From Oscillospiraceae bacterium (lineage in GTDB: Bacteria > Bacillota_A > Clostridia > Oscillospirales > CAG-272), in the NCBI GenBank assembly GCA_015064195.1, contig SVSO01000041.1:1-16893 (forward strand): 16,893 bases of DNA, given 5' to 3'. The first letter of the stretch is position 1, and each line of letters begins with the position of its first letter. This document shows positions 7,351-13,926 of the stretch, piece after piece. The notes beneath the pieces are model-generated. The model did not search any database, was not told the origin of the DNA, and worked only from the letters and a program-made list of their open reading frames with translations. The position numbers and the translations under genes were made by a program.

Positions 7351-7403
7351 CTTGACTGTGCCCCCGGGTCATCGTTTATAATGGAGGAAAGATAACAGTC
7401 AAG
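7351..7403. promoter_or_regulatory. 9-bp inverted repeat spanning promoter -35 to Shine-Dalgarno
   Basis: CTTGACTGT (7351-7359) and its exact reverse complement ACAGTCAAG (7395-7403) bracket the promoter, centres 44 bp apart. The left arm contains the -35 box and the right arm runs into the AAGGAG ribosome site. The left arm lies upstream of the expected transcription start, so it would act as DNA, possibly as two operator half-sites, and not as an RNA hairpin. Confidence 0.5.
7352..7382 (+). promoter_or_regulatory. MerR-type promoter with 19-bp spacer
   Basis: The -35 TTGACT (7352-7357) and perfect -10 TATAAT (7377-7382) are 19 bp apart. Every other well-formed sigma-A promoter in this window has 17. 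A 19-bp spacer is the classic hallmark of promoters activated by MerR-family proteins, and the first gene encodes an N-terminal MerR domain, which suggests autoregulation. A TGAC/GTCA dyad (7353-7356, 7368-7371) lies in the spacer region. Confidence 0.75.
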
Positions 7404-7412
7404 GAGACATTT

Positions 7413-9140
7413 ATGCGAATCCAGGAAATTGAAACTCTCACCGGTCTCACCCGCAAATCCATCCGTTATTACGAGGACAAGGGGCTGATCCGGGTATGCC
7501 GCTCCGGGAATTCCTACCGGGAATACGACGATGAGACGCTGACCCGTCTCCGTCTCATCGCCGCACTCCGTCAGGCCGGTATCTCCATCGCCACGCTTCA
7601 GCTCTGGACAGACGGTGTCATCAGCGCCGCCGAGCTGCTGCAGGGGCGAATCGGCGAGCTTCGTGACGCCGCCGCATCCAATTCCGGGCAGCGTGAGCTG
7701 TGTGAGCAGATGCTTGCCGGGCTGAAAAACGACGATTTTCCGCAGGATGTTTATGCGGCGTCAGTCGCTCCCCGGGATGAAACGGTGGAGAGTCCGATTC
7801 CCACCGGCGGCACGCTCTGTCTCGGCATCGACATCGGCACGACCACGCTGAGTGCCGCTCTCATCGACATCACCCACCGCCGCCAGCTGGAAAGCTACAC
7901 CCTCGCCAACGATTCCACCATGCCGGGCAAGCCTTATGAGCATATGCAGAACGCCCGGCGCATCACCGAGCGCGTGACCCGGCTCATTGATGCACTGTCC
8001 GCACGCTATCCCCACATCCGCGCTATCGGTGTCACCTCGCAGATGCACGGAATTGTTTACACCGATGCGGACGGCGGCATCCTCTCACCGCTGTACACGT
8101 GGCAGGATTCCCGCGCGTCCCTGCCCTTCGGCGATTCCACCTACGCAGAAGTGCTTGGAATTTCCGCCGGATACGGGCTTGCCACACATTTTTACAACGT
8201 GCAGAATCAGCTCGTGCCTGCGGGTGCGCATCGGTTCTCGTCCATCGGCGACCTCATCGCCATGAAGCTGAGCGGCAATTCCGAGCCGATGGTTCATCCC
8301 TCCATGGCGGCAAGCTTTGGACTCTTTGATGCGGCGGCGGGAAGGTTCACCGACAAAGCTGCACCGTTTGCCGATCTGCTTCCTGCTGTTGTGGGGGATG
8401 GCATCATCGGCGACTATCACGGCATCCCCGTTGCGGCGGCGATCGGTGACAATCAGGCCAGCTTCTTCGGTGCAGTCCGTGAACCGGGCCGCTCCGTGCT
8501 GGCAAATTTCGGCTCGGGCAGTCAGATCTCCATGGCAACCTCCCTGATGACCGACATTTCCGGCAGTCTGGAGCTTCGGCCTTATGTGGCGGGCGCACAG
8601 CTTTTCTGCGGATCGGCACTCTGCGGCGGCCGCGCATATGCCATGCTGGAGCGATTCTTCGGCGCATTCATGTCCGCATCGGGCATGGGCGGCTCTCATT
8701 ACGAAACGCTCAACCGGCTGGCCATGGAAAATCTCGACCGGCCGCTTCATGTGCGCACCACCTTCTGCGGCACGCGGGATGAGCCATCCATGCGCGGTCT
8801 CATCGATGGCATCGGCGAGGACAGCTTCACGCCCGGCGCACTGGCGGCGGGGATTCTTCGCGGCATGGCGGAGGAGCTGCACGGGATGCTGTTTGAGATG
8901 GACAAGCGCCGTCCGGAGACAACGCCCATTGACCGCCTTGTGGCATCGGGCAACGCGGTGCGCAAAAATCCCGCGCTCCGGGAAACGCTGACCCGGGTGT
9001 TCGGCATGAAACCCGCCATTCCCCATCACACGGAGGAAGCGGCCTTCGGCGCGGCACTTTACGCGGCAAAATGCGCCGGGCTGGCCGATGATGTCACACT
9101 TCGCGAATGCATCCGATACGAACAGGAGGACGAAATATGA
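7413..9140 (+). CDS. Fusion of a MerR-family DNA-binding domain and an FGGY sugar kinase
   Basis: This 575-aa product is encoded by one uninterrupted reading frame. Residues 1-70 are a MerR winged helix-turn-helix (ETLTGLTRKSIRYYEDKGLI, then SYREYDDETLTRLRLI). Residues of about 72-110 look helical, like the MerR dimerisation helix. From about 133 an apparently complete FGGY kinase follows: phosphate loop GIDIGTTTL (138-146), QMHG (210-213), TWQDSR (229-234), catalytic-Asp motif GDNQA (345-349), phosphate-2 loop NFGSGS (365-370), adenosine motif ASGNAVRKNP (511-520) and a C-terminal EEAAFGAALYAA. QMHG plus WQD point to sedoheptulokinase- or xylulokinase-like substrates (ketose phosphorylation). 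AAGGAG precedes the ATG by six nt. The next gene overlaps by ATGA. I infer that sugar or ATP binding in the kinase could control DNA binding, as in ROK-family regulators. The kinase residues look intact, so it may also be an active enzyme. Confidence 0.92.
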   Translation: MRIQEIETLTGLTRKSIRYYEDKGLIRVCRSGNSYREYDDETLTRLRLIAALRQAGISIATLQLWTDGVISAAELLQGRIGELRDAAASNSGQRELCEQMLAGLKNDDFPQDVYAASVAPRDETVESPIPTGGTLCLGIDIGTTTLSAALIDITHRRQLESYTLANDSTMPGKPYEHMQNARRITERVTRLIDALSARYPHIRAIGVTSQMHGIVYTDADGGILSPLYTWQDSRASLPFGDSTYAEVLGISAGYGLATHFYNVQNQLVPAGAHRFSSIGDLIAMKLSGNSEPMVHPSMAASFGLFDAAAGRFTDKAAPFADLLPAVVGDGIIGDYHGIPVAAAIGDNQASFFGAVREPGRSVLANFGSGSQISMATSLMTDISGSLELRPYVAGAQLFCGSALCGGRAYAMLERFFGAFMSASGMGGSHYETLNRLAMENLDRPLHVRTTFCGTRDEPSMRGLIDGIGEDSFTPGALAAGILRGMAEELHGMLFEMDKRRPETTPIDRLVASGNAVRKNPALRETLTRVFGMKPAIPHHTEEAAFGAALYAAKCAGLADDVTLRECIRYEQEDEI

Positions 9141-10303
9141 ACGCATTCCAATTCCCGATCCCGAACGTCGCTGTCCGCGGTGAAGGCTTTGCCCTCACGC
9201 CGGATCACGGCACGCTGACACTGGAGCTGTTTTACGATTTTCGCGAGAAGCCTCTCATTCTCACTGCCGCCGGTGCAAAAAATGAGGCGGCGCTGATCAT
9301 CCTGCACCACCGCATCGAGCTGTATGCGGACGGTATACTGGCGGATGAAGAATGGCCATGCGGCGCACCGGTTTTCGACGGGGATACCCTGTGCAAAGCC
9401 CTCGGCGGCACAGCATTTACGCCGGATGCACCGTCCGAACCGCCCGCAGTCACCGGCACGCTCATAAATGCGGAGGGATGGCATCCCGGCGGCGGTGTAT
9501 TTGTCGGCGACTGTATGCCTTACACCGACGGCGGCCGCTATCACGTGCTGTATCTGAAGGATCGCCATCATCACAGAAGCAAATGGGGCTTCGGTGCCCA
9601 TCAGTGGGAGCACATCTCCACTGCGGATTTTTCCGAATGGCAGATGCATCCCATGGCCGTTGCTATCGATGATCCGACGGAAGGATCCATCTGCACCGGT
9701 TCATGGATGCGGGTGGGCGATACCCATTATCTCTATTATACTGTGCGCATGACCGACGGCAGTCCCGCCCCCATCCGCCGCTCTGTTTCCCATGACGGCT
9801 GGCATTTTCACAAGGATGCGGACTTCGGCTTCACCCTGAGTGAGCGGTATCATCGGCCATCCGCCCGCGATCCCAAGCTCATCCGTGCCGACGACGGTTG
9901 GCATATGCTGGTCACAACAAGCGAGACGGCATCGGGGCGCGGCGCACTTGCCCATCTCATCTCAACGGACGGCGAAGCATGGACGGAGACCGATCCCATC
10001 TATCTCGCGCCCGATTCCGCCCAGCCCGAATGCCCCGATTATTTCTGTTTTGGCGGACGGTATTACCTCGTTTTCAGCCTCCATGCCAAGGCGCACTACC
10101 TCTTCTCGGACAAGCCCTTTTCCGATTGGCGTGAACCGCGCGACCCCATCATCCCCGCCCACAGCGTTCCCAAGGCGGCGATCTTTGACGGCAGGCTCAT
10201 CTTCACCGGCTTCAAGCCCATGGGCGGATATGCGGGCACGATGACCTTCCGCGAGGCTTTTGCCGGCGAAACCGGTGAGCTGATCTTCCCCGATCGCGGC
10301 TGA
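9137..10303 (+). CDS. GH32-like glycoside hydrolase, cytoplasmic
   Basis: This 388-aa protein has no signal peptide. Residues of about 15-105 form an N-terminal beta-rich segment. From about 110 a five-bladed propeller domain shows GH32-style landmarks: GDCMPYTDGGRYHVLYL (Asp125, presumed nucleophile, in place of the canonical NDPNG), KWGFGAHQWEHISTADFSEW, CTGSW, ARDPK (Asp245, transition-state stabiliser) and PECPDYF (Glu298, acid/base). GH32 enzymes cleave beta-fructosides. The altered nucleophile motif may signal another specificity, and GH43 or GH68 are related alternatives. The ATG at 9137 overlaps the kinase stop (ATGA), with AGGAGG about eight nt upstream, so the two are translationally coupled. 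The pairing implies hydrolysis of an imported glycoside followed by phosphorylation of the released sugar. Confidence 0.85.
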   Translation: MNAFQFPIPNVAVRGEGFALTPDHGTLTLELFYDFREKPLILTAAGAKNEAALIILHHRIELYADGILADEEWPCGAPVFDGDTLCKALGGTAFTPDAPSEPPAVTGTLINAEGWHPGGGVFVGDCMPYTDGGRYHVLYLKDRHHHRSKWGFGAHQWEHISTADFSEWQMHPMAVAIDDPTEGSICTGSWMRVGDTHYLYYTVRMTDGSPAPIRRSVSHDGWHFHKDADFGFTLSERYHRPSARDPKLIRADDGWHMLVTTSETASGRGALAHLISTDGEAWTETDPIYLAPDSAQPECPDYFCFGGRYYLVFSLHAKAHYLFSDKPFSDWREPRDPIIPAHSVPKAAIFDGRLIFTGFKPMGGYAGTMTFREAFAGETGELIFPDRG

Positions 10304-10360
10304 AGTCGGCCTGATTGCAAAAAAATTCGGCCGATATTTACAAAAATTTTGTCAGATATA

Positions 10361-10389
10361 TTGAAAAATCCGCAAAAAAGTAGTATAAT
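10361..10389 (+). promoter_or_regulatory. Sigma-A promoter of the first Gfo/Idh/MocA gene
   Basis: TTGAAA (10361-10366), a 17-nt spacer and TATAAT (10384-10389). It lies in the 177-base gap after the GH32-like gene, so the oxidoreductase can be transcribed on its own. No convincing terminator separates the two. Confidence 0.85.
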
Positions 10390-10393
10390 AAAA

Positions 10394-10449
10394 GTGCAGC
10401 GTGACGACGACGGCGTGTGAACCCGGTTTAGGGGCGACCGTTGCCGCAC
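10394..10449 (+). promoter_or_regulatory. Structured 5' leader of the oxidoreductase gene
   Basis: The leader of about 90 nt can fold as nested helices: GTGC (10394-10397) with GCAC (10446-10449), CGACGG (10408-10413) with CCGTTG (10438-10443, one G-U pair), and CCC (10422-10424) with GGG (10431-10433). It does not match a riboswitch class I recognise, and such short helices can occur by chance. Confidence 0.3.
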
Positions 10450-10480
10450 GTATCTTCTCAGAAAACGGAGGATTTTTCAA

Positions 10481-11638
10481 ATGGCGGATATGTATCAATA
10501 CCGTCGTCAGAGAGCCGAAGCCGTCAGCGAACCGGAAAAGAAGCTGAAGGTGGGCATCATCGGTACGGGCTGGATCGCGGAGTCCCACATCCAGCAGTAC
10601 AACAAAATGCCGGACGTGGAGGTCGTGGCCATGGCAGACCTCATCCCCGGCAAGGCGCAGGCCTTCAAGGACAAGTGGAACGTGCCGGGAAAGGTGCGCT
10701 TCTATCCCAATCACAAAGCCATGCTGGACGCGGAGGAGCTGGACGCGGTGAGCATCTGCACCTACAATGCCACCCACGCCGAATGCACAATCTATGCGCT
10801 GAACAAGGGCGTTCACGTGCTGCTGGAAAAGCCCATGTGCGTCACTCTTGACGAGGCGGTGGACATGGTGCGCGCGGAAAAAGCCAGCGGCAAGATCCTG
10901 TCCATCGGCTTCCAGCCCCGCTATGACGCCAATATGCAGATGATCAAAAAGATCGTGGAATCGGGCACGCTGGGCGAGATCTACTACATCCAGACCGGCG
11001 GCGGCAGACGGCGCGGCATCCCCAACTCCACCTTCATCGAAAAACGGACAGCGGGCATCGGCGCGCTGGGCGATATCGGCTGCTATTCCCTCGACATGGT
11101 GCTCAACGCCATCGGCTATCCGATCCCGAAAACCGTCTCCGCTTATAAATCCGCATTCTTCGGCACAAGCACCGAATATCAGTCAGAAGTGGATGCGGCG
11201 CGCTTTGACGTGGACGATTTCGCCGCGGCCTTCATCCGCCTTGAGCCGGGAAGCTACGGCGACCGTGACGGCATTGTGCTGGATTTCCGCATCGCGTGGG
11301 CCATGCACATCGACACCCCCGGTGATACCATCATTTTCGGCAAAAAGGGCGCACTCCGCATCCCCTCCACCGACTGCTGGAACGGCTCGGTCGGCGGCCC
11401 CATGAAGATCTACCACGATGTGGCGGGCGCGAGAGTGGAAACCGTTGTCCCCATCATCCAGAACAAGGGCGAGGGACTGTTTTACAAAAAAGTCCGCGCC
11501 TTCGTGGATGCCTGCAAGACCGGCGGCCCAGCTCCCATTTCCTCCGCCGAGATCATCAAAAATCAGGCGATTCTCGACGGCATCGTGAAATCGGCGGAAG
11601 CGGGCGAGGAAATCAAAATCATCATGCCGGAAATCTGA
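10481..11638 (+). CDS. Gfo/Idh/MocA family NAD(P)-dependent oxidoreductase 1
   Basis: This 385-aa protein has a charged N-terminal extension of about 20 residues before the Rossmann fold. The dinucleotide loop VGIIGTGWIA is at 24-33, the EKP motif at 116-118 (Lys contacts cofactor and substrate), and GALGDIGCYSLD at 194-205. The pair Asp198...Tyr202 replaces the usual Asp...His and recalls the Tyr of glucose-fructose oxidoreductase. Members oxidise or reduce sugars, inositols or their derivatives; the substrate cannot be read from sequence. CGGAGG lies about 12 nt before the ATG. It has its own promoter, sits downstream of the MerR-kinase/GH32 operon, and is convergent with an AraC gene across a shared terminator, so a role in the same sugar pathway is plausible. 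Confidence 0.92.
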   Translation: MADMYQYRRQRAEAVSEPEKKLKVGIIGTGWIAESHIQQYNKMPDVEVVAMADLIPGKAQAFKDKWNVPGKVRFYPNHKAMLDAEELDAVSICTYNATHAECTIYALNKGVHVLLEKPMCVTLDEAVDMVRAEKASGKILSIGFQPRYDANMQMIKKIVESGTLGEIYYIQTGGGRRRGIPNSTFIEKRTAGIGALGDIGCYSLDMVLNAIGYPIPKTVSAYKSAFFGTSTEYQSEVDAARFDVDDFAAAFIRLEPGSYGDRDGIVLDFRIAWAMHIDTPGDTIIFGKKGALRIPSTDCWNGSVGGPMKIYHDVAGARVETVVPIIQNKGEGLFYKKVRAFVDACKTGGPAPISSAEIIKNQAILDGIVKSAEAGEEIKIIMPEI

Positions 11639-11644
11639 ATCCGC

Positions 11645-11674
11645 AAAAAAATCCGCTCACAGAGCGGATTTTTT
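11645..11674. terminator. Bidirectional terminator between convergent genes
   Basis: A 13-bp stem (11646-11658 with 11662-11674), loop ACA, with A-run and T-run on either side so that it works on both strands. The last codons and stop (11657-11659) of the minus-strand AraC gene lie inside the stem. Confidence 0.9.
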
Positions 11675-12466
11675 GGTTGCATCCCTCGGACTGCATCCGA
11701 AAAACTGGTGAAACAGCTTGTTGAAATATGCGAGGTCGTTGATGCCCACCGTTTCGGCCGCGCGGCTCACACCGGCACCGGCTTCCATCAGCTCCCGCGC
11801 TTTTTTCACCCGCAGCCAGTTTTTATAGCGCTGGGGCGGCATTCCCGTCTCCTCCTTGAAGCGGCGGCGGAATTCGCTCTCGCACATGGCGCATTGACGG
11901 GCCAGCTCCGACGTGCGGATGTCCGGCGAATCCTCGGTAAATCCGCCCTCCATTGTCAGAATGGCGCGGTGAATGGCACTCTGCTCCGTCTTTTCATCGC
12001 TGATCTGCGCCTTCTGCAAAATGGCGCGGGCGATATCGTAAAAGCCGCTTTTCAGGCGAAGCTCCCACCCCGGCTCACCGATCTTCCACGCCTCGTAAAG
12101 CGCGAGAAAAATTCCGAGCACTGTCCCGTCATCGTGATACGCAAGGCAGATGTCCTCCGACAGCAGCACGCCTTTTCCGTCAGCATCCGTCAGGGTGAAG
12201 TGGAGGGCGGTATATGCACCTTCGTCAAACCAATGCCCCCGGTATTCGCATCCGTTGGGGAGGTAAACAATATCCCCCGTCTGTGCGGTCAGATCCGCAC
12301 CGCCCGGGGTAACAAATCGCATTTTTCCCGAAATGATGTAAAAAAAACGGCAGTAGTTGCGGGTATTTTTGAGAATATAGGAGTCAAGCGTCCCATGTGT
12401 CCGCCCCTGGCCCACGCATATCACGCGCAGGAGATAATCCTCGCTCAGAAGCTTTTCGATGTTCAT
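11657..12466 (-). CDS. AraC-family transcriptional regulator 3
   Basis: This 269-aa protein has an N-terminal cupin-like sensor at about 25-100 (CRFFYIISGKMRFVTPGG, then GDIVYLPNGCEYRGHW) and a C-terminal AraC double helix-turn-helix at about 165-265 (ELARQCAMCESEFRRRFKEE, then AAETVGINDLAYFNKLFHQF and GCSPRDATK). The ATG is preceded by AGGAGAGGTGA. It is divergent from the Gfo/Idh/MocA gene at 12619 and convergent with the one at 10481, so the divergent oxidoreductase is the likely target. It is not closely related to the duplicated AraC pair. The C-terminus is encoded within the terminator stem, which indicates compact packing and not a truncation. Confidence 0.92.
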   Translation of the reverse strand: MNIEKLLSEDYLLRVICVGQGRTHGTLDSYILKNTRNYCRFFYIISGKMRFVTPGGADLTAQTGDIVYLPNGCEYRGHWFDEGAYTALHFTLTDADGKGVLLSEDICLAYHDDGTVLGIFLALYEAWKIGEPGWELRLKSGFYDIARAILQKAQISDEKTEQSAIHRAILTMEGGFTEDSPDIRTSELARQCAMCESEFRRRFKEETGMPPQRYKNWLRVKKARELMEAGAGVSRAAETVGINDLAYFNKLFHQFFGCSPRDATKKSAL

Positions 12467-12483
12467 TTCATCACCTCTCCTGC

Positions 12484-12512
12484 ATTATACCACATTTCAT
12501 CATTTTATACAA
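12484..12512 (-). promoter_or_regulatory. Sigma-A promoter of AraC gene 3
   Basis: On the minus strand there is TTGTAT (12512-12507), a 17-nt spacer and a perfect TATAAT (12489-12484), very close to the start codon at 12466, giving a leader of only about 10 nt. Confidence 0.75.
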
Positions 12513-12528
12513 GTAGTTTCTTCATTTT
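12496..12528. promoter_or_regulatory. Candidate AraC operator: two direct repeats 22 bp apart
   Basis: TTCATCATTTT (12496-12506) and TTCTTCATTTT (12518-12528) match at 10 of 11 positions and start 22 bp apart, about two helical turns, as is usual for AraC-type operators. They cover the -35 region of the AraC promoter and end six bases before the -35 of the divergent gene. That placement suits activation of the oxidoreductase and repression of the regulator. AT-rich sequence makes a chance match possible. Confidence 0.45.
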
Positions 12529-12533
12529 TTCTA

Positions 12534-12562
12534 TTGAAAATTTCAACGTCCGGCGGTATAAT
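12534..12562 (+). promoter_or_regulatory. Sigma-A promoter of the second Gfo/Idh/MocA gene
   Basis: TTGAAA (12534-12539), a 17-nt spacer and TATAAT (12557-12562), divergent from the AraC promoter, with 21 bp between the two -35 boxes. Confidence 0.85.
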
Positions 12563-12618
12563 GATAATGCAGACCGGCAGCAGAATGCCGGAATCCAAAA
12601 TTGCAAAGGAGAATCATC

Positions 12619-13887
12619 ATGCCAAAAATCCGTGCAGGAATCATCGGAACCGGCTTCGGCTCCAGCTTTATGAAGCTGCTGCATATGCATCCCGACGTGG
12701 AAAAGGTCGTGGCCTGCGACATGAACGAGACACGCCGCAAGAACAACTGCGACCCGCTGGGAATCGAATCCTACAACACCTATGACGATATGCTGGCGGC
12801 AAATCCCGACCTCACCGTCATCGGCGTTTTCACCGAACGTCACTCCCACGGCCCGCTCATCATCGACGCACTGAAAAAAGGGATGCACGTCCTGTCTGCC
12901 GTGCCCATCGCCGTTGACATCGAGGATATGCGGGAGATCATCCGCCTTGTGGAAGAAACGCGGCTCATCTGCATGATCGCGGAGACCTGTTATTATTTCC
13001 CGGACGCCATCTTCTGCCGCGAGGAATACAAAAAGGGCACATTCGGCGATTTCGTGTTCGGCGAGGCGGCGTATTATCACGACATCAGCGAATTTAACAG
13101 TCTGGCGAAAGATCAGCGCGGCATTCCGCCCATGTTTTATTCCACCCACTCCATGTCCATGCTGTTCGGCGCGATTGCCGATCATCCGGTGGATGTGTGC
13201 TGCTTCGGTGCGGCAGATCCGCTCCATGAGCATCCCACAGCCGGCGGCATATGGGGCAAGGGCAACAACATCTGGGACAATCCCTTCGCCAACGAAACGG
13301 CCATCTTCCATATGTCAAAGGGTGGTATCGCCTGCATCAACGAATACCGCCGCATCGGAAAATCCAAGCCTTCGTCGGTGCTGTCCATCCTCCGCGGCAC
13401 AAAGGCCAGCTACGACAGTGCCGGACGTGTGGCATCCCTCGACTTCGGCGAGCTTCCCCATCTCGATCAGAAGGCGGACTTCCGCTATGTCAGCGACGAG
13501 ATCGCCACCAAATATCTGCTGGAGGACGGAGGAAAATCCGCCCGCCTCACCTCTTATGCTTACTCGGTTGGCTATTCGCACAACCAGAACGTGGCACGGA
13601 TGCCGAAAGCCTTCCGTGACCTGCAGAACCTGCGGCCACTTTCCACCCATCTCGGTCACAACGGCTCCCATCCGCTGCTGGTGGACGACTTCGTGCGCGC
13701 GGTCATGAGCGGCAAGCTTCCGCCCAACAACGTGTGGGAATCCGCCACCTATGCCGCACCGGGCGTCATCGCCCACGAATCCGCGCTGGCCGGCGGTGTC
13801 ACGATGAAGATCCCCACCTTCGGCGAGCCGCCCGCAGATTGGGCGCGCCTCGATTACGCCGACCGGGTGTACGATGACAACGAGTGA
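12619..13887 (+). CDS. Gfo/Idh/MocA family oxidoreductase 2, lacking the EKP motif
   Basis: This 422-aa protein begins with a Rossmann dinucleotide loop (AGIIGTGFGSSF, residues 6-17). Where the family normally has EKP it has SAVP (93-96), so the usual Lys is missing. The C-terminal domain contains GTFGDFVFGEAAYYHD and an FYSTHSMS segment whose His177 may serve in catalysis, and ends with a GSHPLLVDDFVRAVMSGK block typical of family members. It is therefore a real family protein of a divergent subgroup, with substrate unknown. The ATG at 12619 follows AAAGGAGAA; an in-frame TTG at 12601 lies upstream of that ribosome site and is not used here. It is divergent from AraC regulator 3 and convergent with AraC regulator 4 across a shared terminator. 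Confidence 0.92.
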   Translation: MPKIRAGIIGTGFGSSFMKLLHMHPDVEKVVACDMNETRRKNNCDPLGIESYNTYDDMLAANPDLTVIGVFTERHSHGPLIIDALKKGMHVLSAVPIAVDIEDMREIIRLVEETRLICMIAETCYYFPDAIFCREEYKKGTFGDFVFGEAAYYHDISEFNSLAKDQRGIPPMFYSTHSMSMLFGAIADHPVDVCCFGAADPLHEHPTAGGIWGKGNNIWDNPFANETAIFHMSKGGIACINEYRRIGKSKPSSVLSILRGTKASYDSAGRVASLDFGELPHLDQKADFRYVSDEIATKYLLEDGGKSARLTSYAYSVGYSHNQNVARMPKAFRDLQNLRPLSTHLGHNGSHPLLVDDFVRAVMSGKLPPNNVWESATYAAPGVIAHESALAGGVTMKIPTFGEPPADWARLDYADRVYDDNE

Positions 13888-13895
13888 AACCTGCA

Positions 13896-13926
13896 AAAAG
13901 AAAAGCCGCAGAGCGGCTTTTCTTTT
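13896..13926. terminator. Bidirectional terminator between convergent genes
   Basis: A perfect 14-bp stem (13896-13909 with 13913-13926), loop AGA, A-rich on one side and T-rich on the other. It separates the oxidoreductase stop (13887) from the AraC stop (13925-13927), which overlaps the stem by two bases. Confidence 0.92.

Noticed and set aside
8085..9146. 353-aa minus-strand frame opposite the MerR-kinase gene
   Set aside because: It is a shadow arising from GC-rich codon positions. The opposite strand carries conserved kinase motifs along the same span.
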